DNA of 13,194 nucleotides from an uncultured Acidobacteriota bacterium (GTDB lineage: Bacteria > Acidobacteriota > Vicinamibacteria > Vicinamibacterales > UBA8438). Within the stretch, counting starts at the first letter, position 1. Every line of letters starts with the position of its first letter. Under the pieces are notes generated by a model. The model saw only the letters and a program-made list of their open reading frames with translations, had not been told where the DNA came from and ran no database searches. Below are positions 1 through 6,968 of the stretch, piece after piece. The translations under genes and the position numbers were made by a program. Location: assembly GCA_913043805.1 (NCBI GenBank), contig CAJWMX010000026.1:1-13194 (forward strand), read 5' to 3'.

Positions 1-84
1 CATGCCCTGGGAGTGTCGCTTGGCACGGTGGCGTCGGCGGTGGCTCGGGCGCTGACTCGCCTGCGGCGGGCCGACAAGGTCTGA
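1..84 (+). CDS. ECF-type RNA polymerase sigma factor, C-terminal end (partial)
   Basis: The window opens inside a gene; only the last 27 residues are visible, ending at TGA 82-84. The visible piece (start LGVSLGTVASAVARAL, then a basic TRLRRADK tail) looks like the recognition helix of a sigma region 4 helix-turn-helix, in which a G-S/T-V-x-S-x-x-x-R-A pattern is common in ECF sigma factors. Identification rests mainly on context: the next gene starts 2 nt after this stop and encodes a zinc-finger anti-sigma factor, the usual ECF sigma/anti-sigma pair. A LuxR-type helix-turn-helix end would look similar, but the neighbour makes sigma more likely. The rest of the gene and its promoter lie upstream of the window. 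Confidence 0.72.
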   Translation, partial: HALGVSLGTVASAVARALTRLRRADKV

Positions 85-86
85 CG

Positions 87-920
87 ATGCACACGTGGCC
101 TGGCCGACACCCTGGTGACGACGAGCTGTTGTTGTCGCTCGAAGAGGGCGCCCTCGACCTGGCGACCGAGCGCCGCGTGCGCCAGCACGCCGAGGGGTGT
201 CGGCGGTGTGCGGTCCGCGCCGAGCAGCTGGGCGCGGACCTGGATCGGGTCGTCTCGATGTATGCCCTCGACGAGGAGCCCGCGTGGGACCTCGACGTGC
301 GTGTGCGGAGGGCACTCTCGTGCGAGGCCGCGGCCCGGTGGTGGTCGCCACATAGAGCTGGCCGCTGGGCCGTCGCCGCTCCCGCGATCCTGGCGGTGTG
401 GCTCTTTGCCGGGAGCGCCGGGAGAGAGGACCTGACGACGGTCGAGCTGTCCGCGTCCGGCAGCTTGCCCCGACCCGAGCTGACGCCGGGGAGCGTCCGG
501 CCGGTCACCGTCGAGGAGATCTGCGGTCGAGGCGTGAGTGACGCCGGGACTGCTCCGGTGGCGGCGCCACTGCCTCGAAAAGTGTTCGAGGCGTACGGAC
601 TCGACTTCCAGGCGGCGGATCAGTACGAGCTGGACTTCCTGGTGACCCCGGAGCTGGGTGGTGCCGCGGTTACCGCGAATCTCTGGCCGCAGCCGTATCA
701 GGCCGGACCGTGGAACGCCCACGTGAAGGACGAACTCGAGCGACACCTCGTACGACTGGTCTGTGGTGGGCAGATGGCGTTGGGCGACGCGCAACGGGAA
801 CTGGCCACCGACTGGGTCGCCGCCTACAAACGGCTGTTCCGGACCAAGGTTCCACTCCGCAACTACGCGCGGACCACGATCCGACCGCCCGGGGCTGGCT
901 CAGCGGACCTCGAACTCTAG
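87..920 (+). CDS. Membrane anti-sigma factor with zinc finger and C-terminal HNH-like domain
   Basis: 277 aa. The cytoplasmic N-terminus carries a zinc-finger anti-sigma motif, H34-x3-C38-x2-C41, which would bind and silence the sigma factor encoded just upstream (2-nt gap, so probably translationally coupled). One membrane helix follows at about residues 93-109. The periplasmic part (about 130-255) is unusual. It resembles a family of secreted HNH/beta-beta-alpha-metal proteins, with an EEIC cysteine (C146), a VFEAYGL stretch, then a Y-E-L-D core ending in ELGG, the NLWPQPY signature (198-204), W-N-A-H-x-K-D, VCGG (C226) and D-W-x-x-A-Y-K-R. In the nuclease-like relatives I recall, the core reads D-H-L; here it is D183-F184-L185, so the key histidine is missing. 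C146 and C226 may form a disulfide. I infer a sensor role rather than catalysis. The last 21 bases overlap the convergent gene. The anti-sigma call is solid; the HNH kinship is from memory of the motif pattern. Confidence 0.82.
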   Translation: MHTWPGRHPGDDELLLSLEEGALDLATERRVRQHAEGCRRCAVRAEQLGADLDRVVSMYALDEEPAWDLDVRVRRALSCEAAARWWSPHRAGRWAVAAPAILAVWLFAGSAGREDLTTVELSASGSLPRPELTPGSVRPVTVEEICGRGVSDAGTAPVAAPLPRKVFEAYGLDFQAADQYELDFLVTPELGGAAVTANLWPQPYQAGPWNAHVKDELERHLVRLVCGGQMALGDAQRELATDWVAAYKRLFRTKVPLRNYARTTIRPPGAGSADLEL

Positions 921-2171
921 ACGGACGACGTCGGCCGCGGCTGGTTCCTCATCCTCCGTCGGCTCTTCGGTCCCGGCGGCCTCCTCTACCCGCTCCAGCC
1001 GATCAATCTCGAACGGTTCGCCCATCCGGTTTCCCGCGAGATCCTCGAGTACCGTGCTGGCCACCAGTGCGTAGCGCCCGGGCTGCCACGTCGCGTTCGG
1101 GGTCAGCGTCCAGCGGGTTTCCCAGTTGCTGGTCTCTGCTCGGCCACCCACCCGTTCCCCGTCCTCGAACTCGACCCCTATCGTTCGCAACATCAACGCG
1201 TGGTCCAGTGGCTCGGGGAACGACACGACCAGACGCTGTGTCGACCCGGCGGACGGCACCCGCAGCCGCCAGGTGTCCATGTCGACTGGCGTTACATCCG
1301 CCGGACCGATGGTGAACGGCTTCTCGAATGGCGCTTGCAGCGGGTTACCCTCGGCATCGGGCCAGGCCGGGTCCACGACGAGGGTATAGGTCTCACCGGC
1401 GTCCAGGGCGCGACCGAGTTGCTCGTTGGCGCCCAGGCCCTGCTTGATTCGCCCCGGGTCGAAGAACACCGTGTAGCGACGGCGATCGGGGTCCCAGAAC
1501 TCGAGCCCGAGCGGAAGGAACGGATCCTCCACCGGGCGGCCGCGGGCGTCTCTCAGGCTCACGTACTCCAGCCCGTCCACGTCGCTCATCGGAGCCGAGA
1601 AGTGCAGGTACAGCCGGAGCTGGTTCTCGGGAATGCGGTCGCCGCTCGGGTAGACCCGTTCCACGGTCGTGGTCGGTTCCACGGCCGGTCTTGGGAGCGA
1701 GACCACGTCGATGATGGGAGATGTCTCCGGGGCCGGGTCTCGGCCGGGGATCCGCGATGGGTCGAAGGTGACGGAGTACTCCCGTCCGGGGTCGAACGGG
1801 AACATCGGCGTGAACCGGATCCGTTCCTCGTCGATTTCGTAGCTCCCGAGGACCGGTGGCAGATCGGCGATGTCCGCGCCGCTGTCTTCGGGCGGGACCA
1901 CGGTCACTCGGAGCAGCGCGTTCCACGCGTCATCATCCAGCTCGGCGTCGCGGATCGGCTCGAGCTCGGTCGCGGAGAGACCGGACAGCTCGACGCCGGT
2001 CGAGTCACCCGCTGTCTGTAGCCGGATCTCGACTGCCCCCAGCGGTGGTGGTGCGTCACTCGTGCATCCGGTGGCCAGTACCCATCCCAGCACCGACACC
2101 GCGACCGCGGCGTGGCGGGTCCGCTGACGAACGTGGGATGGTCCCACCCCCGAGGGAACGGCCTGTGGCAT
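900..2171 (-). CDS. Lipoprotein with bacterial Ig-like (SbsA/Big_5-type) domains
   Basis: 423 aa. A hydrophobic stretch ends in the lipobox L-A-T-G-C36, so the mature protein should be lipid-anchored at the cell envelope. The body is rich in beta-strand and proline. It contains segments typical of Ig-like domains of the SbsA/Big_5 type, such as a 'F-x-P-G-R-E-Y-S-V-T-F' stretch near the middle and a later 'L-x-P-N-A-x-W-Q-P-G-R-Y-A-L-V-A' with 'D-L-A-G-N-R', in which an extreme value is followed by a strand and a D-x-A-G-N turn. No catalytic motif is visible. The N-region before the hydrophobic core is about 20 residues, long for a lipoprotein, and no strong Shine-Dalgarno precedes ATG 2171; GTG at 2147 is an alternative start. 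The gene begins 27 nt after the stop of the upstream minus-strand gene, so the two are probably cotranscribed. Function unknown. Confidence 0.75.
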   Translation of the reverse strand: MPQAVPSGVGPSHVRQRTRHAAVAVSVLGWVLATGCTSDAPPPLGAVEIRLQTAGDSTGVELSGLSATELEPIRDAELDDDAWNALLRVTVVPPEDSGADIADLPPVLGSYEIDEERIRFTPMFPFDPGREYSVTFDPSRIPGRDPAPETSPIIDVVSLPRPAVEPTTTVERVYPSGDRIPENQLRLYLHFSAPMSDVDGLEYVSLRDARGRPVEDPFLPLGLEFWDPDRRRYTVFFDPGRIKQGLGANEQLGRALDAGETYTLVVDPAWPDAEGNPLQAPFEKPFTIGPADVTPVDMDTWRLRVPSAGSTQRLVVSFPEPLDHALMLRTIGVEFEDGERVGGRAETSNWETRWTLTPNATWQPGRYALVASTVLEDLAGNRMGEPFEIDRLERVEEAAGTEEPTEDEEPAAADVVRLEFEVR

Positions 2172-2198
2172 GTCGTCCGGCGAGACTCGACGTCGGTG

Positions 2199-3296
2199 CT
2201 ACGGTAACTGAACGGCCGTCAGGTCGGCGAGACCAGCGTCGTTGCGGGCGATCACGAGCGCGCGCGTGTCGTCCAGCAGGTCGAGCTGTTCCACGCCAGC
2301 CAGTCCTTCGACAGTCTCGAACGTGACACCGGCCGTTCCGCCGCCCGGCACCGGCTCGGTGAGACCGGGCTGCGTCTCGAACCCGGCCGTTGAGATCTTC
2401 ATCACGCCACGGCTGGTGTTCGACATTAGCAGATAGTCCTGTCCGCCCTTCTCGTATACCACCATGTCGATCGGGCGGTTGCGGTTGCCCAGCTCGGCGA
2501 TGGTTGTTCCGGTGGTCTTCGCGCCCGGCTGGAGGTCCGCCACGGCGAACTTCACGAGCGGCGTGCACAGATAGCCGGCGATCAGGTTCTGTTCGCCGTC
2601 GAGCTCATACGGCACGAAGGTGTAGACCGGCGAGTGGGTCTCGTAGCGCCCGTGCGCCGCGTGCCAGATCTCGACGCTGGTGCCCGCGTTGGCCGTGGTG
2701 AATGGATAGTTCACCGAGCGGAGCTTCGAGGCGAACTCTTCGTTCGAGAGTCCCGCGATGAAGAGCTGTCCGTCGACATACGCCATATCGGTCACCGACG
2801 AGGCGCGTGGGTTCCGTCGCGCCGACGGGTCAGACGTCGGGGCGTTGGGCAGGCTGAGCTCGGTGTAGGTGACCTCGTCGAGCTGGACCACCTCCACCCC
2901 GCCCGTGCCGTCCACGCGAACCAGGACCGGCGTGGCTCCGGCGCCTCGGCCGCGAGACACCGAGATGAAGGTGTTTCGAGAGGTCGGGCTGATCGCGAGA
3001 TCGTGAATGCGGATCTCGCTCGCGTCGGTGCCGAGACGTGCGGCGATCTGGCGATCGATAGCCTCGATGTCGCCGGTTCCGGTGGTGGCTCCCGTCACGG
3101 CGTCGCCAAGTTCGAGCGCCACGATCTTCGCGCCCGCGTTGTCAGCGATGAACAGGACGTCGTCCGGGCCGAAAGCCAGCGCGCCACCGGACAACAGGGT
3201 CGGTCCTTCAGCGGCGGTCACGGTGGGCATCGGCGCGCCGAGGATGACGGTTGCGGCGACGAGTACAGCTAGCGCGGATACAGGGCGAAGCGGCAT
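2199..3296 (-). CDS. Exported beta-propeller-like protein of unknown function
   Basis: 365 aa. I chose ATG 3296 because AAGGAG lies about 7 nt upstream and the protein then opens with a clean signal peptide (MPLRPVSALAVLVAATVI, cleavage near T-V-T-A-A). The same frame runs open upstream, but an earlier start would bury the signal peptide. The mature part has repeated short strands with motifs of six- or seven-bladed propellers: G-G-A-L-A-F-G-P-D-D-V-L-F-I-A-D near the start, H-D-L-A-I-S-P, V-T-D-M-A-Y-V-D-G-Q-L-F-I-A-G-L in the middle, and D-Y-L-L-M-S-N near the end. No PQQ, heme or metal motif stands out. It is the first gene of a probable two-gene unit with the Ig-like lipoprotein downstream, which suggests a joint envelope role. 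I cannot name a function. Confidence 0.72.
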   Translation of the reverse strand: MPLRPVSALAVLVAATVILGAPMPTVTAAEGPTLLSGGALAFGPDDVLFIADNAGAKIVALELGDAVTGATTGTGDIEAIDRQIAARLGTDASEIRIHDLAISPTSRNTFISVSRGRGAGATPVLVRVDGTGGVEVVQLDEVTYTELSLPNAPTSDPSARRNPRASSVTDMAYVDGQLFIAGLSNEEFASKLRSVNYPFTTANAGTSVEIWHAAHGRYETHSPVYTFVPYELDGEQNLIAGYLCTPLVKFAVADLQPGAKTTGTTIAELGNRNRPIDMVVYEKGGQDYLLMSNTSRGVMKISTAGFETQPGLTEPVPGGGTAGVTFETVEGLAGVEQLDLLDDTRALVIARNDAGLADLTAVQLP

Positions 3297-3444
3297 GTCG
3301 GCTCCTTGGTTCAGGCGGGGTGGCCCCCGCCGGCTGACGAAAGCGAGCGCCATGCTAACACGACGGTCACAACGGTTCAGGCATTTACCCACCGATGTGC
3401 GGCACGCGCGGTTCGGACTACACTGGGCGTTCAGGAGCCTGCCC

Positions 3445-3960
3445 ATGACCAACGGCATCGATGTACGGATCTACGGTCTTTGGCGTCACGTCGCCCACCC
3501 GCTGTGTGCGCTGGCGCTGCTCGTGCTCGGGGGGCTGGCCGCCGCCAGCCCCGTTCGCGCCCAGGAGGAGGACCGTGAACACGAGGCGGCCGCCCGAGCG
3601 GCGCTCGAAGAGTACTTCCGGGCCTGGAACGCTGGCGACAACGATGCGGTCGCCGCCATCAGCAACTTTCCGCGGCTGAGCCTCGGGCAGAACGGCCAGG
3701 TTGTCGTGCGGGAGACCCCTGAGGATATCGTCACCGACTTCGAGGCCTTGCGACAGACCGGCTGGGACCACTCGACGCTCGATCTGGCCGAAGCGGTCCA
3801 GGTGTCGGCAGACAAGGTGCACTTTCGGGTCGTCTTCAGCCGCCATACCGCTGATGGCAGCCCGTATTCGACGGTGCCGGCGCTCTATGTGGTCACCAAC
3901 CAGAACGGGCACTGGGGTCTACAGCTGCAGTCGATCCTGCCCGCGACGTTCAGCCGATAG
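3445..3960 (+). CDS. Exported SnoaL/NTF2-like protein
   Basis: 171 aa, started at ATG 3445 with AGGAG at 3433-3437 (7 nt spacing). The N-terminus holds a signal peptide with its core at about residues 17-32, ending A-S-P-V-R-A before Q-E-E-D. The mature part has the usual opening of the NTF2/SnoaL/DUF4440 fold: a helix with A-L-E-E-Y-F-R-A-W-N-A-G-D-N-D-A-V, followed by alternating strands such as K-V-H-F-R-V-V-F-S-R and P-A-L-Y-V-V-T-N. Such small cone-shaped domains bind a hydrophobic ligand or act as accessory domains; no catalytic residue can be assigned. The gene diverges from the propeller gene and converges on the molybdate regulator, whose stop lies 8 nt beyond its own. A -10-like TACACT lies at 3419-3424. 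Confidence 0.72.
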   Translation: MTNGIDVRIYGLWRHVAHPLCALALLVLGGLAAASPVRAQEEDREHEAAARAALEEYFRAWNAGDNDAVAAISNFPRLSLGQNGQVVVRETPEDIVTDFEALRQTGWDHSTLDLAEAVQVSADKVHFRVVFSRHTADGSPYSTVPALYVVTNQNGHWGLQLQSILPATFSR

Positions 3961-3968
3961 CCGGTCGG

Positions 3969-4418
3969 TCACGATCGCGGTCCGCCTTTCCCTGACGGCA
4001 GCTCCTTCGCCACCATCACCTCCGTGGCCTTGACCAGCGCGGTGGCTTCGTCGCCGCGTTTGAGTCCAAGCTCGTCGAGGGCGTCCCGCGTGATGACCGC
4101 GGTCAGCGTCTGGTCGCCGATCCGCAGGCGCACCTGAGCCACCAGCCCTTCTCGTCGCACTTCGTCCACGACACCTCGCAGCCGGTTCCGGCCGCTGACG
4201 AGCATGACCACTCCGCCCGAGCGTTCGCGCCGCGGCTGCCGCCGCGCCGGCGGCCGGCCCGACTTGGCCTGCAGCCGCTCGACCTCCGCCTCGGCAATCC
4301 GGTGATGTCCGCCTTCGGTCAACGTGGTGCGGACGCTGCCGTTGTAGATCCACTGCTTCAACGTCGAATACCCGACGCCGAGGCGGTCGGCTGCCTGCCG
4401 CACGGTCAGGCGAGCCAT
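3969..4418 (-). CDS. ModE-like molybdate regulator: MerR/excisionase HTH plus TOBE (Mop) domain
   Basis: 149 aa from ATG 4418. Residues 3-50 form an excisionase/MerR-type helix-turn-helix (T-V-R-Q-A-A-D-R-L-G-V-G-Y-S-T-L-K-Q-W-I, then a G-G-H-H-R-I wing). Residues about 75-139 are a single TOBE/Mop domain (S-G-R-N-R-L-R-G-V-V ... A-V-I-T-R-D-A ... K-A-T-E-V-M-V), the fold that binds molybdate or tungstate. The protein should sense cytoplasmic molybdate and control the divergent modABC genes. The frame stays open to ATG 4505, but that would add 29 residues encoded by the AT-rich operator region, so the internal start, where the HTH begins, is preferred even though no clear Shine-Dalgarno precedes it. 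The regulator is a different build from E. coli ModE, which has a winged-helix N-terminus and two Mop domains. Confidence 0.85.
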   Translation of the reverse strand: MARLTVRQAADRLGVGYSTLKQWIYNGSVRTTLTEGGHHRIAEAEVERLQAKSGRPPARRQPRRERSGGVVMLVSGRNRLRGVVDEVRREGLVAQVRLRIGDQTLTAVITRDALDELGLKRGDEATALVKATEVMVAKELPSGKGGPRS

Positions 4419-4463
4419 GGGCCGGTACCAGGGATACGGTTGGATTGAAGAATCTGCATCGCT

Positions 4464-4500
4464 TTGTATTCGACTTGAATCGATTTGATAATCGATTTCA
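4464..4500 (+). promoter_or_regulatory. Probable modABC promoter and regulator-binding inverted repeat
   Basis: Between the divergent regulator and modA lies an AT-rich stretch unlike its surroundings. Two copies of the self-complementary octamer AATCGATT sit at 4478-4485 and 4490-4497, 12 bp centre to centre, so on nearly the same face of the helix. With flanking bases they form a larger imperfect dyad (TGAATCGATT, 4-nt gap, AATCGATTTCA). A sigma70-like promoter overlaps it: TTGTAT at 4464-4469, a 17-bp spacer, and GATAAT at 4487-4492. Binding at the dyad would cover the -10 box, fitting repression of modABC by the HTH-TOBE protein when molybdate is plentiful. The dyad differs from the E. 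coli ModE box. Inference from sequence only. Confidence 0.55.
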
Positions 4501-4522
4501 ATCATACTAAATTGGTCTGTTA

Positions 4523-5299
4523 ATGCGATTGAAATGGCTCGCTGTCCTGGGGCTGGTCCTGACCGGCTGCCAGGGAGCGGACGAGGCGACGGTCGGTGGC
4601 GAAGAGGCTCTTGTCGTGTCGTCGGCCGCCAGCCTGATTCCGGTCCTCGAGCCGCTTGCGGCCTCCTACACGCGGTCTGGCGGTGCGACGGTCGAGCTCA
4701 ATTTCGCGGCATCCAGCGTTCTCGCCGCGCAGATCGTCAACGGCGCGCCGGTCGATCTGTTTATCAGCGCTGATCGATTCCAGATGGAGCGTGTCACCAC
4801 CGCCGGCCGTGTGGCCCAACCGGGTCCGGTCGACCTTCTCTCGAACCGACTTGCATTCGTGGCACCGGCCGGGAGCCCGTTGGCGCTTGCGGCCGCGGGC
4901 GACCTGCTGGTGGCCGAGTCAGCACGTATCGCGATCGCCGACCCGACCGGCGTACCGGCCGGCGTCTATGCGCGTGCCTACCTCGAGGCGGCTGGGCTGT
5001 GGGAGGCCCTCGAGCCGAGACTCCTTCCAACCCAGAATGTTCGCGCCGCGCTGGCGACGGTCGAAGGGGGGGACGCCGAGGTCGGGATCGTGTACGACAC
5101 CGACGCCCGTTCGACATCCGGGGTGAAGACGCTGCTCGTGGTGGCGGAGGGAGAGGGACCGGTCATCGCCTACCCCGCTGCGGTGCTGACCGAGTCCACG
5201 ATGTCCGCCGAGGCGCGCAGGTTTCTCGACTACCTGTTGGGGGCCGATGCGCGCGCGGTGTTCGAGGCGGCGGGGTTCGGCCTGGCTGGGGCGCACTGA
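4523..5299 (+). CDS. modA: Molybdate ABC transporter substrate-binding lipoprotein ModA
   Basis: 258 aa. A short lipoprotein signal ends at the lipobox L-T-G-C16, so the binding protein is membrane-anchored rather than freely periplasmic. The sequence follows the ModA family: S-S-A-A-S-L-I-P-V-L near residue 33 (oxyanion-binding Ser and first strand), F-A-A-S-S-V-L-A-A-Q-I (the second ligand-contacting Ser pair), G-A-P-V-D-L-F-I-S-A-D, then the I-A-D-P-T-G-V-P-A-G hinge region and N-V-R-A-A-L-A-T-V ... E-V-G-I-V-Y-D-T-D-A. It captures molybdate or tungstate for ModB-ModC. The length is normal. No good Shine-Dalgarno precedes ATG 4523; with the proposed promoter the leader would be about two dozen nt. 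First gene of the modABC operon; its stop is 1 nt before the modB start. Confidence 0.95.
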   Translation: MRLKWLAVLGLVLTGCQGADEATVGGEEALVVSSAASLIPVLEPLAASYTRSGGATVELNFAASSVLAAQIVNGAPVDLFISADRFQMERVTTAGRVAQPGPVDLLSNRLAFVAPAGSPLALAAAGDLLVAESARIAIADPTGVPAGVYARAYLEAAGLWEALEPRLLPTQNVRAALATVEGGDAEVGIVYDTDARSTSGVKTLLVVAEGEGPVIAYPAAVLTESTMSAEARRFLDYLLGADARAVFEAAGFGLAGAH

Positions 5300-5300
5300 C

Positions 5301-5975
5301 ATGGAGTCGGAGCTCCTCGTGATCTCGCTCCGGACCGTGGGGTTGGCCCTGGTGGCGACCATCCTCATGTTGCCTCCGGGAATCGCCCTGGCGTGGCTTC
5401 TCGCGCGAAAGAGGTTTCCGGGGCGGGCCCTGGTCGAGACACTGGTCTCACTGCCATTGGTGCTGCCCCCGGTGGCCACCGGACTGCTGCTGCTCCAGTT
5501 GCTGGGCCGGCGGGGGGCCCTCGGCGCGCTGCTCGACGGGCTTGGTGTGGAAGTGCTGTTTACCTGGAAGGCGGTCGTGGTCGCGATGGCCGTGATGGGC
5601 CTGCCGCTCCTCGTGCGCTCGGTCCGCGCCGGCTTCGAGCAGATTGACCGGCGCTACGAGCAGATCGCCGGCACCCTTGGGGCCCCGCCGCTGAAGGTGT
5701 TCCTGACCGTGAGCCTGCCTCTGTGCCGGCGCAGTCTCCTGGCCGGCGCGCTGCTGGGCTTCTCCCGCGCGCTCGGTGAGTTTGGCGCGACCATCCTGGT
5801 GGCGGGCTCGCTGCCGGGCACACGGACCGTCGCGGTGGGCATCTACAACGCCACCGTCATTGGCGACGACGCCACGGCGTTCAGCCTGCTCCTCATGTCG
5901 GTTGGATTGGCGTTCGGGGCGCTGTTCCTTTCCAACCGCTTCGCCGCCCCGCGAACTTCCGTCGGACTGTCCTGA
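5301..5975 (+). CDS. modB: Molybdate ABC transporter permease ModB
   Basis: 224 aa inner-membrane permease with about five hydrophobic segments. Recognisable ModB features are the S-L-P-L-V-L-P-P-V-A-T-G-L stretch (50-61), the EAA-type coupling loop at about 119-141 (Y-E-Q-I-A-G-T-L-G-A ... T-V-S-L-P-L) which docks onto the ATPase, and the F-S-R-A-L-G-E-F-G-A-T segment just after it. The length matches the family. ATG 5301 is chosen because it lies 1 nt after the modA stop and the family homology begins there; the frame extends 18 codons upstream inside modA but has no signature. The ATPase gene modC starts 14 nt after its stop. Confidence 0.94.
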   Translation: MESELLVISLRTVGLALVATILMLPPGIALAWLLARKRFPGRALVETLVSLPLVLPPVATGLLLLQLLGRRGALGALLDGLGVEVLFTWKAVVVAMAVMGLPLLVRSVRAGFEQIDRRYEQIAGTLGAPPLKVFLTVSLPLCRRSLLAGALLGFSRALGEFGATILVAGSLPGTRTVAVGIYNATVIGDDATAFSLLLMSVGLAFGALFLSNRFAAPRTSVGLS

Positions 5976-5989
5976 GGCGCCGCGGCCAG

Positions 5990-6663
5990 ATGTCGTCGAC
6001 CATCACCCTCGACTTTTCCCTGCGGCAGGGCGCCTTCTCTCTCGAGGTGCGTGAGCGACTCGACGCCAGGGTCGTGGCGTTGTTCGGTCCGTCGGGGGCC
6101 GGAAAGACGACCGTGCTCGAGTCCATCGCTGGTCTGCGTCGACCGGACGAAGGCGTGGTCGAGATCGGCACCCACCGGTTGGTCGACATCGCCGACGGCT
6201 TGGTGCTGCCGCCGCACCAGCGCCGGGTCGGCTACGTGCCGCAAGACCTGGCCTTGTTTCCGCATCTGGACGTCCGTCGCAACATTCTCTACGGCGCCGG
6301 CGGGGGCGCTGGCGTGGACTTCGATGCGATTGTGGCGATGCTGGAGATCGGCGGGATGCTCGGCCGGGAGGTGGGAGCGCTGTCGGGCGGCGAGCGCCAG
6401 CGAGTGGCGCTGGCTCGGGCGCTCGTGGCCGCCCCCGCGTTACTCTTGCTGGACGAGCCGCTGGCGGCGTGCTGGCGGCGCTCGACCGGCCGCTACGCGA
6501 GCGGGTGCTGCCCTATCTGGTCCGGATCCGAGACGAGCTCTCGATCCCGATGATCTACGTGTCCCACGACCCCGGCGAAGTGAGCGCCATCGCCGATTGG
6601 GTTCTGGTGCTGGAACAGGGCCGCGTCGTCCAGCGCGGCCCGGCCGATCTGCTCGCGTCATGA
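5990..6663 (+). pseudogene. modC: Molybdate ABC transporter ATPase ModC, frameshifted by an 11-bp duplication
   Basis: The first frame (from ATG 5990) has Walker A G-P-S-G-A-G-K-T (33-40), a V-P-Q-D Q-loop (83-86), the signature L-S-G-G-E-R-Q (131-137) and Walker B L-L-L-L-D-E-P (151-157). Just after L-D-E-P-L-A-A the frame breaks; the remainder (A-A-L-D-R-P-L-R-E-R, H-loop Y-V-S-H-D, E-Q-G-R-V-V-Q-R-G) continues in another frame to TGA 6661-6663. The cause is visible: GCTGGCGGCG occurs at 6460-6469 and again at 6471-6480, an 11-bp period. Deleting one 11-bp unit restores a continuous ATPase of 220 aa. As it stands, translation from ATG 5990 runs off-frame to a stop at 6551-6553 and lacks the D-loop and H-loop, so it should be inactive. 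Even when repaired the protein ends without the C-terminal TOBE domain usual in ModC (about 350 aa). It could be a true mutation, phase variation or an assembly error. Confidence 0.85.
6460..6480 (+). repeat. 11-bp tandem duplication disrupting modC
   Basis: Two copies of GCTGGCGGCG (6460-6469, 6471-6480) separated by a single T give an 11-nt repeat unit inside the modC region between Walker B and the D-loop. Eleven is not a multiple of three, and the shift it causes matches exactly the change of frame seen in modC. This is the signature of slipped-strand duplication. Confidence 0.85.
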
Positions 6664-6829
6664 AGCCGAGGCTCGCAGGACGATGCCCCCGGCGGGTAGT
6701 CCCCCCGCCGAGAACCCAGGCCGCTGAAGAACCGGGGCAGGCTGTGAACGACCGAGCCTGCCGGGCGCGCACGGCTAAACCTACAGTTCCAGGTTTGGCA
6801 TAAGCCAACGCTCCGATTCGCTGGCGTTG

Positions 6830-6871
6830 GCCCGGCGCTGCCCCGCGGCGTGGCGTGGGGCAGCGCCGGGC
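6830..6871. terminator. Perfect 15-bp GC-rich hairpin, possible bidirectional terminator
   Basis: GCCCGGCGCTGCCCC at 6830-6844 is the exact reverse complement of 6857-6871, with a 12-nt loop (6845-6856). It is the strongest stem in the gap between convergent modC and madM. It lacks a following T-run on either strand, so intrinsic termination is not certain; it could equally be an RNA-stabilising or repeat element. Confidence 0.45.
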
Positions 6872-6925
6872 TTCACTAACGCCGCCAGTGGGGGGCAGTT
6901 CCGACGATCGCTCGCGGAACTGCTA

Positions 6926-6968
6926 AGCAGTCCTGCGGTGCAGGACTGCTGTTTGGGGCGAAGCCCCA
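6926..6968 (-). terminator. Two adjacent hairpins just downstream of madM
   Basis: Read in the direction of the madLM transcript, the first structure after the madM stop is TGGGGC/GCCCCA with a 3-nt loop (6954-6968). It is followed within a few bases by a perfect 11-bp stem AGCAGTCCTGC with a 3-nt ACC loop (6926-6950). Their position makes a role in ending or protecting the madLM mRNA plausible. No long U-tract is present. Confidence 0.4.

Noticed and set aside
1200..2021. Plus-strand open frame opposite the Ig-like lipoprotein
   Set aside because: Its composition is Arg/Gly/Val-rich without motifs, and the minus strand carries a lipobox and Ig-like features.
4419..4505. Upstream start (ATG 4505) for the HTH-TOBE regulator
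   Set aside because: The extra 29 residues are encoded by the AT-rich promoter/operator DNA and have no family similarity; the HTH begins right after ATG 4418.
6455..6490. Programmed ribosomal frameshift in modC
   Set aside because: No slippery heptamer is evident, and the 11-bp duplication explains the frame change completely.
6795..6885. Integron attC-like site in the hairpin cluster
   Set aside because: The GTT/AAC halves are in the wrong order for attC around the long stem, and no 7-bp core of the GTTRRRY form is present.
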